A stretch of DNA of 45,086 bases from Lachnospiraceae bacterium (GTDB lineage Bacteria; Bacillota; Clostridia; Lachnospirales; Lachnospiraceae): the NCBI GenBank assembly GCA_028692055.1, contig JAQUYA010000013.1:1-45086 (forward strand), written 5' to 3'. Of this stretch, positions 27,269 to 35,911 are shown in pieces (positions within the stretch are counted from its first letter, which is position 1; each line of letters opens with the position of its first letter). The notes under the pieces were generated by a model, which saw only the letters and a program-made list of their open reading frames with translations, made no database searches and had not been told where the DNA came from. Position numbers and translations under genes: made by a program.

Positions 27269-28231
27269 TTACCATTCAATAATATCGGCACCCCAGGTGA
27301 GTCCACCGCCAAAACCGGATATGACAATCTTGTCACCTTTTTGAAGCAGACCATTTTTGTTTACTTCGTCCAGAAGAATCGGCACACTTGCGGCGGATAC
27401 ATTTCCACAGTGGTCCAGACTTATCGGAAACTTATCCTCAGAAACCTTAAGTCTTTTTGCTACTGAATTGATAATACGAATATTTGCTTGATGCAGAATA
27501 AAGTATTTGATGTCATCTGTCGTTAGATTCGCGTCCTCCAGCACCTGATGAATACATTCCGGTACCTTTGTTACTGCAAATTTGTATACTTCCTGTCCAT
27601 TCATTGCTGTGTAATTTAAATCCTTCGGATTCTGAACCAATGGATTGTTATTCGCTCTGTCCTTGCAGGCAAGAGAAAGTCCTTTGGCACCATCTGCACC
27701 CTGTACAAAGCTCATAATTCCCTTTTCATTACTACGCACTATCGCTGCGCCGGCTCCATCGCCAAATAATACACAGGTACTTCTATCATTCCAGTCCATA
27801 ATTTTAGATAATGTTTCTGCACCAATTACCAGTGCTGTCCGGTAGATACCTGCCTGAATATACAGATGTGCTGTATTTAAAGCTACGATAAATCCAGTAC
27901 AAGCTGCATTTACGTCAAATGCCATTGCATTTACAGCTCCAATCGCTGCCTGCACTTCACATGCGGTACTTGGTGTAATGTAATCACCGGTTAAGGTTCC
28001 TACGATAATCAAATCTATCTCTTCCGCAGTTACTCCCGCGTCTTCCATTGCCTGCCTGGCTGCTTCTGCAGACATACTCGCTGTCGTTTCATTCTTTACA
28101 ATTCTTCTTTCCTTGATACCTGTTCTACTGCTAATCCATTCATCTGATGTGTCCATAATCGTAGATAAATAATCATTCGTTACAACGGTTTCCGGAAGGC
28201 ATCGCCCTGTTCCAATAATTCTTGTTGTCAT
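27269..28231 (-). CDS. fabH: Beta-ketoacyl-ACP synthase III
   Basis: Starts fatty-acid synthesis by condensing acetyl-CoA (or another primer) with malonyl-ACP. The catalytic triad is visible: Cys in VNAACTGF (near 111), His in HQANIRI (near 250) and Asn in CGNVSAAS (near 280). The 320-residue length is normal. ATG 28231 is chosen, with GGAG 6 nt upstream; a TTG four codons earlier is unlikely. It is the last gene of the fabD-G-F-Z-K-H run, whereas FabH often comes first. Its TAA stop touches the palindromic element. Confidence 0.96.
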   Translation of the reverse strand: MTTRIIGTGRCLPETVVTNDYLSTIMDTSDEWISSRTGIKERRIVKNETTASMSAEAARQAMEDAGVTAEEIDLIIVGTLTGDYITPSTACEVQAAIGAVNAMAFDVNAACTGFIVALNTAHLYIQAGIYRTALVIGAETLSKIMDWNDRSTCVLFGDGAGAAIVRSNEKGIMSFVQGADGAKGLSLACKDRANNNPLVQNPKDLNYTAMNGQEVYKFAVTKVPECIHQVLEDANLTTDDIKYFILHQANIRIINSVAKRLKVSEDKFPISLDHCGNVSAASVPILLDEVNKNGLLQKGDKIVISGFGGGLTWGADIIEW

Positions 28232-28267
28232 TTCCTGCTCCAATCTATAAAATAGCGAACAGTCGGT

Positions 28268-29323
28268 CTATTCGCTAAATTCCTGCATAATATCTTTTAC
28301 ATATTCCATCTTGGTTGAGCGATATGCATTGGCACCACAGAATAAAAGCCCATTGTCTATATTTCCTTCTGCTGCATTTGAAAGTGCCTCTGTAATACAA
28401 TATGGTGTTTCTAAAGGTTTGCAAGTACTAATGCAATTATAACATCTGCCATGCGGTATTTTTCCCTCTTTTACTTTTTTCATAAAAGGATTTAAAATCG
28501 CCCGTCCCGGCATACCAACCGGACTCTGTACGATTATGATATCTTCTTTTTTTGCATCCAGATAAGCCTTCTTATATGCCTCGTCTGCATCACACTCATA
28601 TGTTGTCACAAAACGTGTTGCCACCTGCACACCATCTGCTCCCAGAGCCATGACATGCTCCATATCTTCTCTGTCATAGATACCACCTGCTACTACTACA
28701 GGGATTTCCTTCTCCTGTATTTTCGCATATTCCTTCACTTTTGCAATAATATCTACAATTTCCTTATCATAATCCATCTCATCTATATGGTCCAATTGTT
28801 CTCTGGAAAATCCCAGATGACCACCCGCCTTTGGTCCCTCGATAACTACCAAATCCGGAAGTCTGCTAAATTTCTTTAACCAGTATTTGCAGATAACATC
28901 TGCGGATTTTACGGAAGATACAATCGGTGCAAGTTTTGTTTTGGCATTTTCAGCTATCTTTGGTAATGTCATTGGCAGTCCGGCACCTGACACAATCATG
29001 TCAACACCTGCGTCAATTGCTGCTTTTACATAGCGGTCATAGAATTGCGTTGCCACCATAATATTAATAGCAATAATTCCGCCTTTTGCAATTTCACGTG
29101 CTTTCTCGATTTCCTCTTTAATGACCTTCAAATTCGTTTCGATTGGATTTTTTGCAAATTCCGGATTTCTGAATCCAATCTGCGCTGCGGATATTGTACC
29201 AATACCACCCTGTGCAGCAACTGCACCGGCTAACTCTGACAGGCTTATTCCTACACCCATACCGCCCTGTATTACCGGTATACGCGCTACCAAATCCCCT
29301 ATCCTTAATGCTTTCTTTTCCAT
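28268..29323 (-). CDS. FMN-dependent FabK/nitronate-monooxygenase family protein, probable enoyl-ACP reductase
   Basis: TIM-barrel flavoprotein of the NPD/FabK family. IPVIQGGMGVGIS at the N-terminus, MIVSGAGLPMTLP, EGPKAGGHLGF and the flavin-phosphate-binding VVVAGGIYDREDM...GADGVQVATRF are family marks. Its position among fab genes, with no other enoyl reductase (FabI/FabL) in the cluster, suggests the last reduction step of elongation. It also carries a C-terminal cysteine group CYNCISTCKPLETPYC (near 300-316) absent from classical streptococcal FabK, so nitronate monooxygenase or another activity cannot be excluded. Lies 24 nt upstream of fabH's upstream reading frame. Confidence 0.8.
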   Translation of the reverse strand: MEKKALRIGDLVARIPVIQGGMGVGISLSELAGAVAAQGGIGTISAAQIGFRNPEFAKNPIETNLKVIKEEIEKAREIAKGGIIAINIMVATQFYDRYVKAAIDAGVDMIVSGAGLPMTLPKIAENAKTKLAPIVSSVKSADVICKYWLKKFSRLPDLVVIEGPKAGGHLGFSREQLDHIDEMDYDKEIVDIIAKVKEYAKIQEKEIPVVVAGGIYDREDMEHVMALGADGVQVATRFVTTYECDADEAYKKAYLDAKKEDIIIVQSPVGMPGRAILNPFMKKVKEGKIPHGRCYNCISTCKPLETPYCITEALSNAAEGNIDNGLLFCGANAYRSTKMEYVKDIMQEFSE

Positions 29324-29416
29324 AAAATCTGCTTACCTTTCACAAATTTTTAATTATAAATATATACTATTTCTTATTACCGGCATAACGTCGTATATAT
29401 TCATATATTTTATTTT

Positions 29417-29854
29417 TTACTGTGCTGCTCCTATTGCAAATGTGATTTCTGCCTGCGCCACTAGCTTATCTTCTACATAAGCTTTTGCACTGCCAATACC
29501 AACCGGTCCCTTTACACGGATAATTTCTGTTTCCAGTCTTAAGACATCGCCCGGTACCACTTTTCCTTTAAACTTGGCATTGTTTACCGCACCCAGGAAG
29601 GCAATTTTCCCTTTATTTTCTTCTTTTGCCAGAATAGCCACAGCACCAACCTGCGCAAGAGCTTCGATAATCAATACCCCTGGCATTACCGGTTCGCCTG
29701 GAAAATGTCCTGCAAAAAATGGTTCATTATAGGAAACGCACTTTTTACCTACTGCACGCACTCCTAATTCCAATTCTTCAATCGTATCAATTAGCAAAAA
29801 TGGTTGTCTGTGCGGAATAATTTCCATAATTTCTTTCGTTGTATATACTGACAT
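29417..29854 (-). CDS. fabZ: 3-hydroxyacyl-ACP dehydratase FabZ
   Basis: Dehydrates beta-hydroxyacyl-ACP to trans-2-enoyl-ACP. Hot-dog fold with the catalytic His50 in AGHFPGEPVMPGVL and Glu64 in IIEALAQVG. The 145-residue length is standard. It is followed by a 93-nt gap before the FabK-like gene, the largest within the fabD-fabH run, without a visible terminator. Starts 25 nt after fabF stops. Confidence 0.96.
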   Translation of the reverse strand: MSVYTTKEIMEIIPHRQPFLLIDTIEELELGVRAVGKKCVSYNEPFFAGHFPGEPVMPGVLIIEALAQVGAVAILAKEENKGKIAFLGAVNNAKFKGKVVPGDVLRLETEIIRVKGPVGIGSAKAYVEDKLVAQAEITFAIGAAQ

Positions 29855-29878
29855 GCTAAGCCGCCTTTCTACTACTTA

Positions 29879-31114
29879 TTATTCCTGCCATTTTTTAACA
29901 GCAAGAGTTCCATTGTGTCCACCAAATCCCAGAGAATTGGATAATGCGTATTGAAAATCGCCCTTTACTGCTTCTTTACAGTAATCCAAATCGCACTCTT
30001 CGTCCGGTGTCTGATATCCTACCGTTGCATGAATATATCCTTCCTGCAATTCTTTCACACAGGTAACAAACTCAATTGCACCCGCACCTCCCAGTAAATG
30101 TCCAACCATTGATTTGGTAGAATTAATTTTCAAATCCTTTGCATGCTCACCAAATGCTAATTTGATTGCTCTTGTCTCAAATAAATCATTATGATGTGTA
30201 CTTGTTCCATGTGCATTCACATATGTTACATCTGCCGGTGTAATTCCAGCATCTTTCATCGCATATTCCATCGCTTTTGCTGCACCTGCACCATCTTCTG
30301 CCGGGGATGTGATATGGTATGCATCTGCTGCACAGCCGTATCCAACTACCTCTGCATAAATTTTAGCTCCACGTGCTTTTGCATGCTCTAATTCTTCTAA
30401 TACAACGACTGCAGAACCTTCGCCCATTACAAATCCGCTTCTCTCCTTATCAAAAGGAATGGAACATCTCTTAGGGTCTTCCGAAGAAGTAAGTGCGGTT
30501 AATGCACAGAAACCTGCAATGCCAATTGGTGTAATGCTGCTTTCTGTTCCACCAGCTACCATTACTTCTGCATCGCCATATTGAATCGTCCGGTAAGCTT
30601 CTCCAATCGAATTTGCACCTGTTGTGCAGGCAGTAACCACATTGATATTTTTACCCTTTAATCCAAATTGAATGGATACATTTCCTGCTGCCATATTACA
30701 AATCATCATTGGAACTAATAAAGGTCCTACTCTGTTTGGTCCCTTTTCCAATAATCTACTATGTTCTCTTTCCATTGCCTGCAAAGAACCGATACCGGAA
30801 CCAACAGACACACCCACACGATATGGGTCTTCTTTTTCCATATCCAGTTTCGAATCCTCAAGTGCTTCTTTTGTTGCAGCTACTGCATATTGTGAGAAAA
30901 GTTCCATTCTCTTTGCCGCTTTTGGATCCATATAATTTTTCCCATCAAAATCTTTTACTTCTGCAGCAATTTTACATTTGTATTCACTTGCATCAAATTT
31001 TGTAATTGGTCCAAAACCCGTTTTTTCTTCTTTTACGCTATTCCAAAATTCCTCCACACTTAATCCAATCGGAGTAATGGCACCCATTCCTGTAACAACG
31101 ACTCTTCTACTCAT
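29879..31114 (-). CDS. fabF: Beta-ketoacyl-ACP synthase II
   Basis: Elongating condensing enzyme of type II fatty-acid synthesis. The Cys-His-His triad is visible: Cys163 in VVTACTTGANS, His in NAHGTSTHHND (near 303) and His in VGHLLGGAGAIE (near 339). The 411-residue length and SRRVVVTGMGAITPIG start are typical. It lies 25 nt after fabG and 24 nt before fabZ, consistent with one transcript. Confidence 0.97.
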   Translation of the reverse strand: MSRRVVVTGMGAITPIGLSVEEFWNSVKEEKTGFGPITKFDASEYKCKIAAEVKDFDGKNYMDPKAAKRMELFSQYAVAATKEALEDSKLDMEKEDPYRVGVSVGSGIGSLQAMEREHSRLLEKGPNRVGPLLVPMMICNMAAGNVSIQFGLKGKNINVVTACTTGANSIGEAYRTIQYGDAEVMVAGGTESSITPIGIAGFCALTALTSSEDPKRCSIPFDKERSGFVMGEGSAVVVLEELEHAKARGAKIYAEVVGYGCAADAYHITSPAEDGAGAAKAMEYAMKDAGITPADVTYVNAHGTSTHHNDLFETRAIKLAFGEHAKDLKINSTKSMVGHLLGGAGAIEFVTCVKELQEGYIHATVGYQTPDEECDLDYCKEAVKGDFQYALSNSLGFGGHNGTLAVKKWQE

Positions 31115-31139
31115 ATCTATCTCTCTCTTTCTCTTTTAA

Positions 31140-31880
31140 TTACATACCCATTCCGCCATCTACGGACAATACTTGACCTGTGATGTAAGATGCTTTTTCA
31201 CTTGCCAGAAATGCAACTGCTTCTGCAACATCAATCGCCTGACCTACACGTTTTAAAGGAATCACTCCAACCGTTGCTGCTTTTGCGTCTTCTGTCATTG
31301 CGTGCGTCATATCCGTATCAATATAGCCCGGTGCGACTGCATTTGCTGTAATATTTCTGCTTGCAAGCTCTCTTGCAACTGTCTTTGTCAGACCAATGAC
31401 TCCTGCTTTTGAAGCTGCATAATTTGCCTGACCACCATTTCCCATTAATCCGGTTACCGAAGACAGATTAATGATTCTTCCTGCCTTTTGTTTTAGGAAC
31501 TGGCGGTACAGAATCTTAATTGTATGAAAAGTACCTTTCAAATTCGTATCGATAACGGCATTAAAATCTTCTTCCGACATTCTCATAACCAGATTATCTT
31601 TCGTAATGCCCGCATTATTTACCAGAATATCGATATGTCCGTATTCCGCTATTAATTCTGTAATTCTTGCATTCGTACTTTCATAATCACTCACGGAAAA
31701 CTGAACTGCTTTTGCTTTACCGCCCTGCTCTTGAATTTCCGCAACAACAGCTTCTGCTTTTTCCTTTGAACCATTATAATTTACAATTACGTCGGCACCA
31801 TAGCCTGCTAATGTCAATGCTATCTGTTTTCCAATTCCACGTCCTGCACCGGTAACCAATGCTACTTTCCCTTTTAACAT
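31140..31880 (-). CDS. fabG: 3-oxoacyl-ACP reductase FabG
   Basis: NADPH-dependent short-chain dehydrogenase reducing beta-ketoacyl-ACP. Nucleotide-binding TGAGRGIGKQIA (10-21), the NNAG motif (88-91), and the catalytic Ser140/141, Tyr154 and Lys158 (YAASK) are all present. Length 246 residues. Placed between fabD (67 nt gap) and fabF (25 nt gap), so it works in the same elongation cycle. Confidence 0.96.
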   Translation of the reverse strand: MLKGKVALVTGAGRGIGKQIALTLAGYGADVIVNYNGSKEKAEAVVAEIQEQGGKAKAVQFSVSDYESTNARITELIAEYGHIDILVNNAGITKDNLVMRMSEEDFNAVIDTNLKGTFHTIKILYRQFLKQKAGRIINLSSVTGLMGNGGQANYAASKAGVIGLTKTVARELASRNITANAVAPGYIDTDMTHAMTEDAKAATVGVIPLKRVGQAIDVAEAVAFLASEKASYITGQVLSVDGGMGM

Positions 31881-31946
31881 ATGACTACTCCCATCTTGCT
31901 TTTCTCTTATTTTTCTCTTTTTCTTGCCTTTAGTTCCTGGTACTTC

Positions 31947-32876
31947 CTATTTCGTTTCCTTAAGTACTTCCACTACTTTTTCTACATCTTCATATTTTTC
32001 TATATTTAGTGTCTGTACATCACGATTAATCTTTCTCATAAATCCAGAAAGCGTTTTTCCCGGTCCAATTTCGATGAAAGTCGTTACTCCATCCTGAATC
32101 ATACGCTCTACCGTCTGCTGCCATCTTACAGAAGACGAAACCTGTTTTTGTAACAATGGTTTTACATCCTCTTTATTTTGTACATAATCTGCAGTCACAT
32201 TTGCAATATATGGTATCGTAACATCATTTATGGTGATGGTATCTAATTCCTTTGCAAGCTTCTCACCAGCTCCTGCTAGCAAAGGCGAATGGAAAGGTCC
32301 GCTCACTTTCAACGGAATACATCTCTTTGCTCCTGCTTCTGCTAATTGTTTCATTGCCTCATTTGCTGCAGCTTCTTCACCGGTAATGACCACTTGTCCC
32401 GGACAATTATAATTCGCTATCGTTACCATTCCGTCGATTCCATCACAGATTTTTTCAATCACTTCTGTATCCATACCGATTACTGCAATCATAGCTCCAC
32501 CGTTTGGCACGGCTTCCTGCATATAGATACCACGCTTACGAACAACTTTAAACACATCCTCTTGACTGCATACATGGCTGGCTGCCAGTGCTCCGTATTC
32601 TCCCAGACTAAGACCTGCTGTTACATCTGGCTTAATTCCTTTTTCCTCCAAGACTGCGAGCATTGCCACTTCTGTTGCAAGCATTGCGATTTGTGTATAT
32701 TCCGTTATATTTAATTTATCATTTTCCTCAAAGCATAATGCAGGCACATCCAGTCCTGATGCCTTTGAAGCTGCTTCAAAGACTGCTCTGCTTTTTTCAT
32801 TATTATCGTAGAAATCTTTTCCCATTCCTACATACTGCGCTCCCTGACCCGGAAATATAAATGCTGTTTTTCCCAT
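31947..32876 (-). CDS. fabD: Malonyl-CoA:ACP transacylase
   Basis: Moves malonyl from CoA to acyl carrier protein. Signature FIFPGQGAQYVGMG at the N-terminus, active-site Ser90 in AGLSLGEYGAL, and catalytic His in SGPFHSPLL (near 200). The 309-residue length is standard. It starts behind AAGGAG and leads the fabD-G-F-Z-K-H run, downstream of the acpP terminator and a FabT-like operator, so it probably has its own regulated promoter. Confidence 0.97.
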   Translation of the reverse strand: MGKTAFIFPGQGAQYVGMGKDFYDNNEKSRAVFEAASKASGLDVPALCFEENDKLNITEYTQIAMLATEVAMLAVLEEKGIKPDVTAGLSLGEYGALAASHVCSQEDVFKVVRKRGIYMQEAVPNGGAMIAVIGMDTEVIEKICDGIDGMVTIANYNCPGQVVITGEEAAANEAMKQLAEAGAKRCIPLKVSGPFHSPLLAGAGEKLAKELDTITINDVTIPYIANVTADYVQNKEDVKPLLQKQVSSSVRWQQTVERMIQDGVTTFIEIGPGKTLSGFMRKINRDVQTLNIEKYEDVEKVVEVLKETK

Positions 32877-32938
32877 TTGAATTCTCCTTCTTCTGGTTCT
32901 AATTTATTTCTATATTTCATTTTTACTTCATAATTTTT

Positions 32939-32955
32939 AGTTTGAAACTCAAACT
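32939..32955. promoter_or_regulatory. FabT-like operator upstream of fabD
   Basis: A perfect palindrome AGTTTGA-AAC-TCAAACT (extended by T/A on each side) lies 63 nt upstream of fabD and just after the acpP terminator. It fits the published FabT-site pattern TTTGA-N3-TCAAA. The core promoter around it is not clear. Confidence 0.75.
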
Positions 32956-32962
32956 ATTGAAG

Positions 32963-33022
32963 CAAAAAAAATTTCATTTTCAGGCAATACGAAAACTGTA
33001 TCACCTGAAATAAATGAAATTT
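32963..33022 (-). terminator. Intrinsic terminator after acpP
   Basis: A long hairpin (outer AAATTTCAT/ATGAAATTT, inner TTTCAGG/CCTGAAA and GATAC/GTATT) starts 3 nt past the acpP stop and is followed on the minus strand by a T8 run. It separates acpP from fabD transcription. Confidence 0.85.
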
Positions 33023-33024
33023 AA

Positions 33025-33258
33025 TTATGCTTCAATTCCTTTTGCTTTTAAATATTCAATTACTGCACCAACGCTTTTGATGTTTTCCAAATCTTCTTGT
33101 GGAATTTCAATTTCGTAGCTATCTTCTAAAGCCATAACTACTTCAAATAAGTCTAAAGAGTCAGCTCCTAAATCCTCTTTGAATCTTGTTTCCTCTGTGA
33201 TAGTAGATGCATCAACATTTAACTGCTCTGCGATAACTTCTTTTACTTTTTCTAACAT
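33025..33258 (-). CDS. acpP: Acyl carrier protein
   Basis: Small acidic four-helix carrier protein for fatty-acid synthesis. The phosphopantetheine attachment Ser34 sits in LGADSLDLFEVVMALED. 77 residues, normal for AcpP. It has its own strong promoter with an overlapping FabT-like operator and its own terminator, so it is expressed as a single-gene unit, apart from the fabD-fabH genes just downstream. AAGGAG ribosome binding site. Confidence 0.97.
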   Translation of the reverse strand: MLEKVKEVIAEQLNVDASTITEETRFKEDLGADSLDLFEVVMALEDSYEIEIPQEDLENIKSVGAVIEYLKAKGIEA

Positions 33259-33288
33259 TTGTGTAATCTCCTTTTTTAGACACTAAAT

Positions 33289-33305
33289 AGTTTGACACTC
33301 AAAGT
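33289..33305. promoter_or_regulatory. FabT-like operator overlapping the acpP promoter
   Basis: AGTTTGA-CAC-TCAAAGT, a palindrome with one mismatch, overlaps the -10 box of the acpP promoter, so a bound repressor would block RNA polymerase. It shares the TTTGA-N3-TCAAA core with the fabD site. Confidence 0.75.
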
Positions 33306-33331
33306 ATATTATCTTGACCCATATTTGTCAA
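33303..33331 (-). promoter_or_regulatory. Promoter of acpP
   Basis: Minus-strand consensus TTGACA (33326-33331), a 17-nt spacer and TATACT (33303-33308), near-perfect sigma-A elements. The -35 box overlaps the last codons of rsmI. Confidence 0.88.
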
Positions 33332-34173
33332 CCGTTTTTAATGAGATATTGATATACCTCTCTTTTTGACACTCCACGATCTTTTGCAACTTGTTTCATT
33401 GCTTCCTTGTGGTCCATTCCATCTTTCTCATAGAATTCCATATGCTGTTCAATCGTCATTTCCTGCCAACTATTTATTGTTTCTTGTTTTCTATCATCAA
33501 GGCTTTTGCCTTCGATAACCAATACATATTCTCCTCTTGGGGCCTCTTCCTCATATTTTGCAAGTGCTGTTTCTAAGGTTGTCGGTAAGATTGTTTCAAA
33601 CTTCTTCGTTAGTTCTCTACATATCGTTATCTTACGTTCTCCGAGAGTTTTATAAAGTTCCTGCAGCGTCCGTACCAAGCGATGCGGTGCTTCATATATA
33701 ATAATGGTTCTGGATTCGTTAATCAAGTCCTCCAGCACATCTTTTTTTTCCTTTTTATCCGAAGGCAAAAATCCTTCAAAACAAAATCTTCTCGTGCTGA
33801 GTCCTGATAGTGTTAATGCTGTAATACACGCCGCCGGTCCCGGTAAAGAAGTAACCACAATTCCAGCTTCCTGACACATACGAACCAGAACTTCTCCAGG
33901 GTCAGAAATTGCCGGAGTTCCTGCATCCGTAATCAGCGCGATATTTTTGCCATCCTGCATCTGACGAATTAATTCAACAGCCTTCTCAACTTTATTAAAT
34001 TCATGATAGCTCGTCATCGGAACTTTTATTTCAAAATGATTCAATAATTTTATGCTATTACGCGTGTCCTCTGCGGCAATCACATCCACATTTGCAAGTG
34101 TTTCCAAAACCCTTGTCGTTATATCATCCAAATTTCCAATTGGTGTTGCACACAAATATAATTTTCCCGCCAT
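33328..34173 (-). CDS. rsmI: 16S rRNA (cytidine-1402-2'-O)-methyltransferase
   Basis: SAM-dependent methyltransferase of the tetrapyrrole-methylase fold that methylates C1402 in the ribosomal P site. LYLCATPIGNLDDIT at the N-terminus, EDTRNSIKLL, ALITDAGTPAISDPG and LPGPAACITAL are diagnostic. ATG 34173 (MAGKLY) has GGGA 6 nt upstream and matches homologs; the longer upstream start is unlikely. Equivalent to yabC in the Bacillus yaaR-yabC neighbourhood. Its stop codon overlaps the acpP -35 box. Confidence 0.95.
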   Translation of the reverse strand: MAGKLYLCATPIGNLDDITTRVLETLANVDVIAAEDTRNSIKLLNHFEIKVPMTSYHEFNKVEKAVELIRQMQDGKNIALITDAGTPAISDPGEVLVRMCQEAGIVVTSLPGPAACITALTLSGLSTRRFCFEGFLPSDKKEKKDVLEDLINESRTIIIYEAPHRLVRTLQELYKTLGERKITICRELTKKFETILPTTLETALAKYEEEAPRGEYVLVIEGKSLDDRKQETINSWQEMTIEQHMEFYEKDGMDHKEAMKQVAKDRGVSKREVYQYLIKNG

Positions 34174-34270
34174 ATTATTCCCATTTTTCCAATGCAAGAA
34201 AAACTTCGCTTTCTGAAATTGTAGAATATCTTAGTTGACGTACCTTGGCAACTTAGATATTCTTCCTGCA

Positions 34271-35008
34271 TTAATAACCATATATATCATATATTTCATC
34301 CGTATACACATTCGGTTCCTTGTATACAATCAGTGGCTTCTCAACCGTAAGTCTGGAACGTCCACCTCTTGCTGCTTCTATGAGTACCATATTGGGCTCT
34401 TTATCAATATATGGATAAACAAGCTGCATTCTCTTTGGCTCTATTCTGTACCTCACCAGAGTTTCTATAATTTCTGCCAAACGAAATGGTCTGTGTACCA
34501 GATAAAATTTTCCACCTGGCTTCAAAATCCGTGCTGCTTCTCTTGCCACATCTTCAAAAGTACACATGATTTCATGTCGTGCTATTGTCTTTGGTTCATC
34601 ACTATTTTTCAGACCATGCTGCCCTATCATATAAGGTGGATTACAGGTAACTACATCATAAGAAGATGCTCCAAATATCATTGAAGATTCTTTAATATCG
34701 CCTATCACAATATCTATCTTATCCTGCAATTGATTCAGTGCAACGCTCCTCATTGCCATATCCGCACTTTCTTCCTGTATTTCCAACCCCGTCAAATGAC
34801 TTGCCTCTGTCTTCGCTTCTAACAGAATTGGAATAATCCCAGTACCGGTTCCCATATCAAGCACAGTAGCACCTTTTTTTACCCTTGCAAATCCCGAAAG
34901 AAGAACTGCATCCATTCCAAAACAGAACTTTTCCTGATTTTGAATAATCTTATAACCATTTCTCTGCAATTCATCGATTCTTTCGTTTTCCTTAAGGTTA
35001 GTTGTCAT
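34271..35008 (-). CDS. tRNA1(Val) adenine-37-N6 methyltransferase-like protein (YabB/TrmN6 family)
   Basis: SAM-dependent N6-adenine methyltransferase fold. SAM motif VLDMGTGTGIIPILL (near 49-63) and the catalytic NPPY motif in VVTCNPPYMIG are present, with the leader QNQEKFCFGMDAVLLSGFA typical of the family. In E. coli relatives modify A37 of tRNA-Val; for the Firmicute group the target is assumed. Its start overlaps the ricT end by 11 nt, so they are translationally coupled. Confidence 0.9.
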   Translation of the reverse strand: MTTNLKENERIDELQRNGYKIIQNQEKFCFGMDAVLLSGFARVKKGATVLDMGTGTGIIPILLEAKTEASHLTGLEIQEESADMAMRSVALNQLQDKIDIVIGDIKESSMIFGASSYDVVTCNPPYMIGQHGLKNSDEPKTIARHEIMCTFEDVAREAARILKPGGKFYLVHRPFRLAEIIETLVRYRIEPKRMQLVYPYIDKEPNMVLIEAARGGRSRLTVEKPLIVYKEPNVYTDEIYDIYGY

Positions 35009-35909
35009 CGAGCTTTGACTTTCCTTCCTGCTTTTCCAGTTTCTCTAATTCTTTTAATTCTTTATCTGCAGCGATATCAGCCTTTTCCTTTTTTTGTTTT
35101 CTCTTAAATCTTAGCTGCTCTACCTTAAATTCATGTATTTCCTTTTCATCGTCCTTATTTACAACCACTTTGACTAACTGGCGCAATACATTTACACTAT
35201 GTACTTCACCCTTCAGACCATCTTCAGTCGTAACGTAATCACCAATATTTGGAAGTTTTCGATTCAAATCCTCATAGGTTTCTTCTTCATGTTTCAGGCA
35301 GCACATCAATCTGCCACATACACCGGAAATCTTCGTTGGATTCAATGATAAGTTCTGTTCCTTTGCCATTTTAATAGAAACCGGAACAAATTCTGATAAA
35401 TGTGTATGGCAGCACAGCGGTCTTCCACAAATTCCGATGCCACCTCTGATTTTGGTTTCATCTCGAACACCAATCTGGCGAAGCTCGATTCTGGTCTTAA
35501 ATACTGCTGCCAAATCTTTTACCAGTTCTCTAAAGTCAATACGACCATCTGCCGTGAAATAAAACAATACTTTATTATTGTCAAATGTATATTCCGCGTC
35601 AATTAATTTCATTTCTAATTTATGTTTTTGAATTTTCTCAAGGCAAATTTTAAAAGCTTCTTTTTCTTTTTCTTTATTTGTTTTTTCCTGTTCATCATCT
35701 CTTGTAGTCGCAATACGAAGTACAGGTTTTAGCGGCTGTACGACATTCTCGTCCGCTACTTCTTTTACATTTCCGACTACGGTTCCATATTCTACACCTC
35801 TTGCTGTTTCAACAATGACATGACCGCCCTTTTTTATATTGAACTTAACCGGGTCAAAATAATACACCTTTCCCGCTGTTCTGAATCTTACACCTACTAC
35901 CTTTATCAT
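34998..35909 (-). CDS. ricT: RicT (YaaT), PSP1-domain regulatory iron-sulfur protein
   Basis: Homolog of Bacillus YaaT/RicT, part of the RicA-RicF-RicT complex that supports RNase Y-dependent mRNA maturation and sporulation/competence development. The PSP1 domain spans about 60-145. Conserved cysteines lie in GICGRPLCC and GVCGRLMCC (near 160-210), the proposed iron-sulfur ligands. The charged Lys/Glu-rich tail is variable. Sits between holB (2-nt gap) and the trmN6-like gene (overlap). The yabA gene found here in Bacillus is absent. Confidence 0.93.
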   Translation of the reverse strand: MIKVVGVRFRTAGKVYYFDPVKFNIKKGGHVIVETARGVEYGTVVGNVKEVADENVVQPLKPVLRIATTRDDEQEKTNKEKEKEAFKICLEKIQKHKLEMKLIDAEYTFDNNKVLFYFTADGRIDFRELVKDLAAVFKTRIELRQIGVRDETKIRGGIGICGRPLCCHTHLSEFVPVSIKMAKEQNLSLNPTKISGVCGRLMCCLKHEEETYEDLNRKLPNIGDYVTTEDGLKGEVHSVNVLRQLVKVVVNKDDEKEIHEFKVEQLRFKRKQKKEKADIAADKELKELEKLEKQEGKSKLDDN

Positions 35910-35911
35910 GA

